From an uncultured Clostridia bacterium (GTDB lineage Bacteria; Bacillota; Clostridia; Christensenellales; CAG-314), in contig CAKQXG010000133.1 of the NCBI GenBank assembly GCA_934281515.1, positions 1-5,079 on the forward strand: DNA of 5,079 bases, read 5' to 3'. The translations under genes were made by a program, and so were the position numbers. This document shows, in pieces, positions 1 through 4,637 of this stretch. A model generated the notes under the pieces. That model made no database searches and had not been told where the DNA came from. It was given only the letters and a program-made list of their open reading frames with translations. Each line of letters starts with the position of its first letter. The first letter of the stretch is position 1.

Positions 1-22
1 GAAGGTAGTTGAATATTGCTTG

Positions 23-47
23 CCCCTAGTGCGTCCACGTCAGGTGG
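23..47 (+). repeat. Direct repeat copy A (CACGTCAGG family)
   Basis: Bases 23-47 match 241-265 at 21 of 25 positions (differences at 29, 30, 35 and 47). The copy contains a small stem-loop, CCAC (35-38) / GTGG (44-47), with loop GTCAG. It overlaps the presumed 5' boundary of the intron fragment. Confidence 0.6.
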
Positions 48-208
48 CTCCTGTCGCGGGCGGTCAACTGTTGCCACCCTTCACACCCGTCTACGCCGTC
101 ACAGCAATCGAGTGCAGGTAAAAGGGCACCGTTGAGATAACCGCTCAAAAGCCTTACCCGAGGTGGGGAAGGTGGCGGCGAACGCCGACGGATGAGGGGA
201 CGTGAAGC
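29..208 (+). mobile_element. Probable 5' fragment of a group II intron (domain I relic)
   Basis: The segment begins with GTGCG (29-33), matching the group II intron 5' consensus GUGYG. Its right half carries a series of blocks that I recognise from bacterial group II domain I: AAAAGCC (147-153), CGAGG (159-163), GGGGAAGG (165-172), a hairpin CGGC-GAAC-GCCG (176-187), then GACGGATGAGG (187-197) and ACGTGAAGCC (200-209). The order resembles the GGAAG...GGUCUGAGGAACACGAA series of the Oceanobacillus group IIC intron, recalled from memory and not aligned. No domain V hairpin, no branch-point domain and no reverse transcriptase/maturase frame follow before the next gene, so this cannot be a complete intron. 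It could instead be a standalone structured RNA, or a leader of unknown type. The boundaries are approximate and the right end is where the resemblance stops. Confidence 0.45.
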
Positions 209-228
209 CTATTGTATATTTACAATAG
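209..228. repeat. Perfect 8-bp inverted repeat
   Basis: CTATTGTA (209-216) and TACAATAG (221-228) are perfect inverted copies around a TATT spacer. The left arm sequence CTATTGTA appears again at 299-306. The element sits exactly where the group II-like conservation ends. It could be a DNA-binding site, a transcript hairpin, or part of a degraded mobile element. There is no T-run to make it a terminator. Confidence 0.5.
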
Positions 229-240
229 TGTACAGTGTTT

Positions 241-278
241 CCCCTAAAGCGTGCACGTCAGGTGCCGTCCACGTCAGG
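241..278 (+). repeat. Direct repeat copy B plus a partial third copy
   Basis: Copy B (241-265) repeats copy A. The same stem-loop is present as GCAC (253-256) / GTGC (262-265) with the identical GTCAG loop, so the outer pair has changed from C-G to G-C on both sides at once. A third partial copy at 266-278 (CGTCCACGTCAGG) is identical to 32-44 for 13 bases but lacks the closing GTGG arm. Function is not known. The copies may be remnants of a repeated intron 5' end or a small repeat in their own right. Confidence 0.6.
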
Positions 279-324
279 CAGTAAACTGTGTCAAACAACT
301 ATTGTAACTAATTTTCCACTACGT

Positions 325-343
325 ATGTAAAAATCGGTTACAT
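325..343. promoter_or_regulatory. Palindrome upstream of the acyl-CoA ligase, possible operator
   Basis: ATGTAA (325-330) and TTACAT (338-343) form a perfect 6-bp inverted repeat around AAATCGG. It lies about 140 bases before the gene start, in an AT-rich stretch where a promoter would be expected. The best hexamer pair I can see is TTGTAA (302-307) and TATGTA (324-329), 16 bases apart, but the -10 is poor. The palindrome is seen directly; an operator role is inference and no regulator can be named. Confidence 0.3.
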
Positions 344-363
344 TTTGCATACTTTTCCGCGCT

Positions 364-390
364 CCTATTCAAGGTTTTTGAAAGGATAGG
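364..390 (+). promoter_or_regulatory. Leader hairpin 1 carrying the shared TTTTTGAAAGG element
   Basis: CCTATTC (364-370) pairs with GGATAGG (384-390) over 7 pairs, one of them G-T, leaving a 13-base loop that contains TTTTTGAAA. The 20-base element at 375-394 inside and beyond this hairpin recurs before proS at 2170-2189 with 17 of 20 bases identical. AAAGG (381-385) would be a plausible ribosome-binding site for a GTG at 392; folding of this hairpin would hide its GG. Confidence 0.4.
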
Positions 391-391
391 G

Positions 392-440
392 GTGTGGGAA
401 AAGGAAAGCTTTTTTCTAAAACGTTTTCCTTTCCCCACAC
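392..440 (+). promoter_or_regulatory. Long stem-loop in the leader of the acyl-CoA ligase gene
   Basis: Bases 392-408 pair with 424-440: 16 of 17 positions pair, with one A-C mismatch (399/433) and a terminal G-T. The stem opens with GTGTGGG/CCCACAC and the 15-base loop (409-423) is rich in T and A. It ends 43 bases before the ATG at 484. No T-run follows on either strand, so it is not a standard rho-independent terminator. It directly follows the smaller hairpin at 364-390, giving a two-stem leader. A role in attenuation, RNA stability or processing is possible but inferred. Confidence 0.55.
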
Positions 441-478
441 AATCTCTCAAACTTTCTCTTCACCGTAAACTTTGCTAA
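392..478 (+). other. Possible leader ORF before the acyl-CoA ligase (28 codons)
   Basis: A GTG at 392, six bases after an AAAGG, opens an uninterrupted frame of 28 codons that stops with TAA at 476-478, five bases before the ATG of the ligase gene. The predicted peptide starts VWEKESFFLK and is basic and phenylalanine-rich; I recognise no family. It runs straight through the stem-loop at 392-440, so translation would melt that stem. The main support is the matching arrangement before proS (2187-2231). It may still be chance, since short frames are common. Confidence 0.22.
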
Positions 479-483
479 AAAAT

Positions 484-2043
484 ATGACTTGTTACGAACT
501 ATTGCAACGGCATATCGACAGAAACGGCAAGTGGTACTTCTACCGTCACGGCACAAGCGCAAAGCGCATACTGCGTGACATCGAAGGCTTATGCGGCAGT
601 TTTGTCGAACTCGGTCTTAAAAAGGGCGACACCGTATCGCTTTATTTGCCGACCTGTTTGCAAAGTATTGTGGCATTTTACGCCTGTTCCAAGTTGGGCT
701 TGATTGCAAGCTTTGTGCATCCGCGTATGAGCCTGCAACGGCTGAAAGACAACATCGCCGCAACGGGCAGTAAAGTGTTGTTTTTCTTTGACGCGCTTGT
801 CGAGCGCGAAGCCGATGTGGTGGATATGGCTCCCACTGTGGTGCGTTGTTCCGTTGCGGACTACGAAGGCGTCCTTAAACCGTTTTACGGTATGTACTCC
901 CATGCAAAATGTAAGCGAGCAAAAGGTACTGTTGCGTACTCTGCGCTTGTGACTAGTCGCACTCAGACCGAAGTGTTAGGTCAGGACGGCGATACCGTTT
1001 GTTATATGCATAGTGGCGGTACGGGCGGCGAACCGAAGATTGTTGCGTTGAGTAATCGCGCAATGAACTATGTCGCCGAAAGTATAGGTCCACTGCACGG
1101 ACAAAGCGAGCCAAAGGGCAAATATGCGCTTGTTACACTGCCTGTATTCCACGCGTACGGTTTGTGCGCGTCTGTGCATGCGCCGTTGCTGTTGGGGTAT
1201 GGTCTGGCACTGGTGCCGAAATTTGAAATAAAGCAAGTCGCGTACTACTTTAAACACTTAAACATCGGTTTGTGGCTGGTTGTACCGGCAATGTTGCGCA
1301 AAATGTTGGATGCAGGCAGATTTCCGTGCAAGGGCATGGAACATCTCGTGGACGTGTGGTGCGGTGGTGACGCTGTGGAAGAAAACCTTGTTGACGACGT
1401 CAATCGCTTGTTGCGTGAGTGCGGCAGCAATGCAATGTTGTTGCGCGGCTACGGCCTTACCGAAACTTGCGGCGCAGTAGTTGTCAGCAGCAAAGCGCAC
1501 AATCGCAAAAACAGTTGCGGACTACCCGTCGAAGGCACCGTGTTGGAAGTGGTAGATGACCGCGGAGTCGTGTTGCCACGTAACAGCGTGGGTGAAGTCG
1601 TCGTGTACAGCCGTGCCATCATGAACGGTTACCTTGGCGGTGGTGAACATTGGAGCAAGGACGGAGGTGTGCTGACGGGCGATGTCGGCTACATCGACGA
1701 AGAAGGTTACCTGTACATTGTCGACCGCAAAAAACGGTGCGTCAAGATTGCATCCATCAACGTTTTCCCGTCGGAAGTGGAATCGGCGGTCCGCACACTT
1801 CCCGAAGTAAAGGAGTGTTGCGTGGTGGGTTACCGTCAAAAAGGCAAACAGTACCTTAAAGCGTTTGTAACATTGACCGACGGTGCAACGGCGGACGAAG
1901 ACGAACTCACAGCACGTATACGCAAAACATGCCTTGAGTTGTTGTCGCCCTATGCAGTGCCGGAAAGAGTGCAGGTACTGACTCAACTGCCCCTGACGCC
2001 ACTAGGCAAAGTTGACTTCCGCAAGTTAGAAAACGACATATAG
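484..2043 (+). CDS. AMP-binding acyl-CoA synthetase/ligase (ANL superfamily)
   Basis: A 519-residue adenylate-forming enzyme, expected to activate a carboxylic acid (probably a fatty or other acyl acid) with ATP to acyl-AMP and pass it to CoA or another thiol. The N-terminal LGLKKGDTVSLYLP region fits the family. The P-loop-like A3 motif is HSGGTGGEPK (residues 176-185). The A5 motif is GYGLTET (322-328). LTGD with Asp400 is the ribose-binding A7. DRKKRCVK with Arg415 and Lys421 forms the hinge/A8 region. PLTPLGKVD (503-511) carries the expected catalytic Lys509. No signal peptide or membrane segment is seen, so it is probably cytoplasmic. The glycine usually present in the A8 loop (K-x-x-G) appears as Ser424. 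The ATG at 484 is chosen because family similarity starts there; an in-frame TTG at 472 is the alternative. Neither has a convincing ribosome-binding site. No acyl carrier protein or thioesterase gene is adjacent, so the substrate cannot be named. Confidence 0.9.
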   Translation: MTCYELLQRHIDRNGKWYFYRHGTSAKRILRDIEGLCGSFVELGLKKGDTVSLYLPTCLQSIVAFYACSKLGLIASFVHPRMSLQRLKDNIAATGSKVLFFFDALVEREADVVDMAPTVVRCSVADYEGVLKPFYGMYSHAKCKRAKGTVAYSALVTSRTQTEVLGQDGDTVCYMHSGGTGGEPKIVALSNRAMNYVAESIGPLHGQSEPKGKYALVTLPVFHAYGLCASVHAPLLLGYGLALVPKFEIKQVAYYFKHLNIGLWLVVPAMLRKMLDAGRFPCKGMEHLVDVWCGGDAVEENLVDDVNRLLRECGSNAMLLRGYGLTETCGAVVVSSKAHNRKNSCGLPVEGTVLEVVDDRGVVLPRNSVGEVVVYSRAIMNGYLGGGEHWSKDGGVLTGDVGYIDEEGYLYIVDRKKRCVKIASINVFPSEVESAVRTLPEVKECCVVGYRQKGKQYLKAFVTLTDGATADEDELTARIRKTCLELLSPYAVPERVQVLTQLPLTPLGKVDFRKLENDI

Positions 2044-2117
2044 GCAATTTGAACGGTTGCGGCATGTCGAACGCATTAAAGCAATGTACTCAACGCGCTT
2101 TTAAAATAGCGAAATAG

Positions 2118-2146
2118 TCTCTCAATTTGAGAGATAAATATATCTC
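2118..2146 (+). promoter_or_regulatory. Overlapping alternative hairpins upstream of proS
   Basis: TCTCTCAATTTGAGAGA (2118-2134) is a perfect 17-base palindrome: 8 pairs as DNA, or a 6-bp stem as RNA. GAGATA (2131-2136) also pairs perfectly with TATCTC (2141-2146). Both structures need bases 2131-2134, so they exclude each other. This could be a two-state RNA switch or simply an operator with a neighbouring repeat. The 2044-2232 gap has no T-box specifier/antiterminator signature that I can see and no clear terminator for the upstream gene. Confidence 0.4.
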
Positions 2147-2169
2147 ATTTGATCTTTTATCCCCACATC

Positions 2170-2189
2170 TTTTTGAAAGGTCGGGGGTG
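2170..2189 (+). promoter_or_regulatory. Shared leader element, proS copy
   Basis: Seventeen of 20 bases match 375-394: TTTTTGAAAGG, three variable bases, then GGGGTG. Flanking CCCC (2161-2164) can pair with the G-run at 2183-2187, so, as in the first copy, a stem may enclose the TTTTTGAAA. AAAGG at 2176-2180 is six bases before GTG at 2187, the same spacing as in copy 1. Confidence 0.45.
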
Positions 2190-2231
2190 AATAACGCTCA
2201 GAATAACTCAAGCATATCTATTGGAGGATAG
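2187..2231 (+). other. Possible leader ORF before proS (14 codons)
   Basis: GTG at 2187 opens the frame VNNAQNNSSISIGG, which ends with TAG at 2229-2231, one base before the proS ATG. Its last codons are the proS ribosome-binding site itself. It has no proline codons, so it would not be a proline-sensing attenuator of the classical kind. Termination next to the ATG could couple translation of the two frames. It is asparagine/serine-rich and unlike the leader ORF at 392-478. Confidence 0.2.
2223..2227 (+). promoter_or_regulatory. Ribosome-binding site deciding the proS start
   Basis: GGAGG lies five bases before ATG at 2233. It fixes the start there rather than at the in-frame TTG at 2221, which would place the site inside the coding region. 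Confidence 0.85.
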
Positions 2232-2232
2232 T

Positions 2233-3672
2233 ATGGCAGATAAACAATTCGTAACACAAATAGCCGACATCGACACCGACTTTACGCAGTGGTACACCGA
2301 CGTCGTAATCAAAACGCAACTTGCCGACTACGGTCCCGTCAAGGGCACGATGGTCATTCGCCCTTACGGCTACGCAATCTGGGAAAACATTCAACGCGAA
2401 ATGGACGCACGCTTCAAGGCGACTGGTCACACAAACGCATACTTCCCGATGTTGATCCCCGAAAGCCTGCTCAAGAAAGAAGCCGAACACGTAGAGGGCT
2501 TTGCTCCCGAAGTCGCGCTTGTCACACGCGCAGGCGGACAGGACCTTGCCGAGCCGATCGTCATTCGTCCCACAAGCGAAACCGTCATTTGCAGTATGTA
2601 CAGCAAGTGGATCAACAGCTATCGCGACTTGCCGCTTAAACTAAACCAATGGGCAAACGTTGTTCGTTGGGAAAAGACGACCCGTCCGTTTTTGCGTACG
2701 TCGGAGTTTTTGTGGCAGGAAGGTCACACCGTACATGCCACCAAGGAAGAAGCGGTGGAAGAGACTATTTCCATGTTGCACCTGTATGCCGACTTTGCAC
2801 GCGACGTGTTGGCAATGCCGACGTTTATCGGCCGTAAGAGCGAAAAGGAAAAGTTTGCCGGTGCCGAGGAAACCTACGGCATGGAAGCAATGATGCTTGA
2901 CGGCAAGTCGTTGCAGGCAGGCACCACTCACCACTTCGGACAAAAGTTCAGCCGCGCATACGACATACAGTTCCTGGATAAGGACGGCACGCACAAGTAT
3001 GTCTGGCAGACAAGTTGGGGTACATCCACGCGCCTTATCGGCGGACTTATCATGGCACACGGCGATCAACGCGGTCTTGTGCTGCCCCCGAAAGTTGCAC
3101 CGGTGCAGGTTGTAGTGGTACCTGTTGCCGCACACAAACCCGGCGTGACCGAGGCTTGCGAGGCAATCGAGGCGGAATTGAAAGCCGCCGGTATCCGCGT
3201 AGTGCTTGACACACGTGACCAATCCCCCGGTTGGAAGTTTAACGAGTGGGAAATGAAGGGTGTGCCTGTCCGCTTTGAAGTGGGTCCGCGCGACATCGAA
3301 AACGGTGTTGTTACCTACTGCACTCGCCACGACAATGCCAAGGGCACAATGGCTCGCGAAGGTATCGGACAAGCCGCCGTCGAGTTGCTTGACGCGATAC
3401 AGCACGCCATGTACGCCAAGTCGTTGGCTTTCCGCGACAGCCATGTGCGTATTTGTCACAATATGGACGAGATTGCACAAGCACTTGACGCCAAATGTTT
3501 TGCCAAGATCGTATGGGACCAAGATCCTGCGGGCGAAGCGTTGGTCAAGGAAAAATTGCAAGCTACCGTGCGCGTAATGTTGGAGGACGAAACGCCTTTC
3601 CAACAGGAGTGCAGCATCAACGGCGCCAAGTGCGAACATCCCGTCGTCACGTTGGTTGCAAGAGCTTATTAG
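2233..3672 (+). CDS. proS: Prolyl-tRNA synthetase, short eukaryote/archaeal-type
   Basis: A 479-residue class II aminoacyl-tRNA synthetase that attaches proline to tRNA-Pro in the cytoplasm. Class II motif 1 lies around IRPYGYAIW (42-50). RPTSE (112-116) and motif 2, RWEKTTRPFLRTSEFLWQEGH (starting at Arg145), contain the ATP- and proline-binding residues. Motif 3 is in GLIMAHGDQRGLVLPP (271-286) with Arg280. An anticodon-binding domain follows from about 290 to 400. The length and the absence of an editing insertion between motifs 2 and 3 match the short form found in archaea, eukaryotes and some bacteria, as does the C-terminal tyrosine (ARAY). The C-terminal zinc module looks degenerate: the usual W-C-G-x-x-C-E stretch reads WDQDPAGE (428-435), and of the later cysteine pair only Cys467, with Cys460 nearby, is present. 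A good GGAGG precedes the ATG and a terminator follows 25 bases after the stop, so it may be transcribed alone or with the ligase gene. Confidence 0.97.
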   Translation: MADKQFVTQIADIDTDFTQWYTDVVIKTQLADYGPVKGTMVIRPYGYAIWENIQREMDARFKATGHTNAYFPMLIPESLLKKEAEHVEGFAPEVALVTRAGGQDLAEPIVIRPTSETVICSMYSKWINSYRDLPLKLNQWANVVRWEKTTRPFLRTSEFLWQEGHTVHATKEEAVEETISMLHLYADFARDVLAMPTFIGRKSEKEKFAGAEETYGMEAMMLDGKSLQAGTTHHFGQKFSRAYDIQFLDKDGTHKYVWQTSWGTSTRLIGGLIMAHGDQRGLVLPPKVAPVQVVVVPVAAHKPGVTEACEAIEAELKAAGIRVVLDTRDQSPGWKFNEWEMKGVPVRFEVGPRDIENGVVTYCTRHDNAKGTMAREGIGQAAVELLDAIQHAMYAKSLAFRDSHVRICHNMDEIAQALDAKCFAKIVWDQDPAGEALVKEKLQATVRVMLEDETPFQQECSINGAKCEHPVVTLVARAY

Positions 3673-3697
3673 AATATTCAGAATATTGAAAAAATAT

Positions 3698-3746
3698 GTG
3701 TGGGGGATAACCTTTTTGTTGAAAAGTGTCCACCACACTTTTTTTT
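3698..3746 (+). terminator. Rho-independent terminator after proS
   Basis: GTGTGG (3698-3703) pairs with CCACAC (3733-3738); beyond a bulged A (3732), G3704-G3705 pair with C3731 and C3730. An inner stem CTTTT (3712-3716) / AAAAG (3722-3726) caps it. Eight Ts (3739-3746) follow directly. Position, stem and T-run all fit an intrinsic terminator for the plus strand. Confidence 0.85.
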
Positions 3747-3903
3747 AAACCTTAAGTAGTATAGTTACATTGTGTAGAAGCGATGTAGCAAAGAATATTC
3801 TGTGTGAGACCGTTTGGATGTTTTGTACAGATGGTATTTGCGATTTGTAGTATTGTGCTGTGGAAAATTGCCTTGCCGTAACAAATATCTTGATACGTAT
3901 ACG
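3747..3903. other. Intergenic region with no recognised gene
   Basis: No frame here has a family resemblance or a ribosome-binding site. I see an AGAATATTC (3792-3800) that also occurs just after the proS stop (3671-3679), and the short palindrome CGTATACG (3896-3903) abutting the following terminator. TTGCCG (3874-3879) and nearby AT-rich DNA are not a convincing promoter. A small RNA ending at the 3904-3943 terminator would fit the space but nothing supports it directly. Confidence 0.3.
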
Positions 3904-3943
3904 AAAATTCCCGACCAAAATCTCGGTTTGGGTCGGGAATTTT
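3904..3943. terminator. Strong hairpin terminator, probably bidirectional
   Basis: AAAATTCCCGACC (3904-3916) and GGTCGGGAATTTT (3931-3943) are perfect 13-bp complements around a 14-base loop. The stem ends supply TTTT on both strands. It lies between convergent units: proS ends at 3672 on the plus strand and the minus-strand unit ends at 4063. The most likely job is ending the minus-strand degV-PAP2 transcript and acting as a backup for the plus strand. A weaker AT-rich hairpin with a T-run also exists on the minus strand at 4043-4023. Confidence 0.8.
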
Positions 3944-4062
3944 ATATCAGACAAATTTTATAAGTTGATGTTGCTCTTGTTGTGTCGCGTTCGTGGCTTT
4001 TGAAAGATCGGATGCGTGGGGCAAAAAACTTTTCAACAAGTTTCCTATCTTTCCAATTTGTT

Positions 4063-4632
4063 TTACAACAAAATCAATGACGATACTACCAGTGCCAACG
4101 GAGAAATGACGCTGCCCGTCAGGCATTGCAGTAGTGTGTGACGTTGTAATGCAAGAGATGACCAAATTACCGCCGCGACTAATACAAGCGCAAAAGCATA
4201 CCACGGCGAAACAAATGTTGTCAGGTATACTATCGGTCCGCAAACGCCGCAACAATGTCCGCTCGGACGCAGTCCGAACAACCTGCAAATAAGCAACGCC
4301 GCGCCGCTCAGCAGGTAGGTCAAAGCAAATGCTTGCAGTTTGGCAGGGTAACGCAGGCATAACGACAAAACAAACAACAACACATATCCGACAACGGAAA
4401 ATATCATTGCCAATGTGCGTTGTCCGTCACGTCCTTTGCTCCGTAAAGGCGGTATTACGTACCATAAAGGGTAACTTAACAACGGTAATAGTGCAAGACA
4501 AATTGTAGCGACAACAATTTGCATAGGGTCGCTTATCACGTCGGGTGCAAATGCCATAGGTATCAGCGCAAGGCAGGCAATGACGGGTGACAGCAACATT
4601 ACGCGCACGGCGCGAGCAATTGTTTGCTTCAT
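4063..4632 (-). CDS. PAP2-like integral membrane protein
   Basis: A 189-residue, strongly hydrophobic protein with about six membrane segments (roughly 10-30, 38-60, 74-94, 98-118, 128-155, 170-188). Two stretches fit the PAP2 (type 2 phosphatidic acid phosphatase) superfamily: PSGH (123-126) matches motif C2 exactly, and RHTLLQCLTG (164-173) matches the H-T-x-x-Q-x-x-x-G form of motif C3 seen in some bacterial members. KGRDGQR (66-72) may stand for the first motif but lacks the normal K-x6-R-P. The arginine usually six residues before the C3 histidine is Ser159 here, and the histidine+4 aspartate is Gln169, so activity is uncertain. The ATG at 4632 follows the degV stop by five bases, with GGGGTG six bases upstream of it. 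A GTG at 4641 overlapping the degV stop (GTGA) is an in-frame alternative. The tight spacing implies co-transcription and coupling with degV. It may act on a lipid or isoprenoid phosphate in the membrane, by inference from the family. Confidence 0.65.
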   Translation of the reverse strand: MKQTIARAVRVMLLSPVIACLALIPMAFAPDVISDPMQIVVATICLALLPLLSYPLWYVIPPLRSKGRDGQRTLAMIFSVVGYVLLFVLSLCLRYPAKLQAFALTYLLSGAALLICRLFGLRPSGHCCGVCGPIVYLTTFVSPWYAFALVLVAAVIWSSLALQRHTLLQCLTGSVISPLALVVSSLILL

Positions 4633-4637
4633 AGTGG

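Noticed and set aside
2..121. A 39-codon frame open from the window edge to TAA at 119-121, possibly the tail of an upstream gene
   Set aside because: It reads through the GTGCG-started structured block, matches no family I know, and an RNA explanation fits the same bases better. It cannot be excluded without upstream sequence.
1..300. CRISPR-like array from the CACGTCAGG repeats
   Set aside because: Only two full copies and one partial copy exist, spacing is irregular (218 bases, then none), and no cas genes are present.
2044..2117. Terminator after the acyl-CoA ligase gene
   Set aside because: The best candidate, CGC-TTTTAAAATA-GCG, has an imperfect short stem and no T-run, so the ligase and proS may share a transcript or the end may lie elsewhere.
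2641..3738. A 365-codon open frame on the minus strand opposite proS
   Set aside because: It lies almost wholly inside proS, has a His/Cys-rich composition typical of an antisense reading of a coding region, crosses the proS terminator at its start, and shows no recognisable domain.
3745..3954. A 69-codon minus-strand frame between the two terminators
   Set aside because: It spans the full 13-bp terminator hairpin, has no ribosome-binding site and no family resemblance.
4012..4080. A 22-codon plus-strand frame after the weaker TTTTGAAAG element
   Set aside because: It overlaps the 3' end of the PAP2-like gene, has only a partial element and no other support; kept only as a note under the shared-element finding.
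3947..4360. A 137-codon minus-strand frame overlapping the PAP2-like gene
   Set aside because: It is another reading frame of the membrane-protein gene, with low-complexity, basic composition and no signal for a start.
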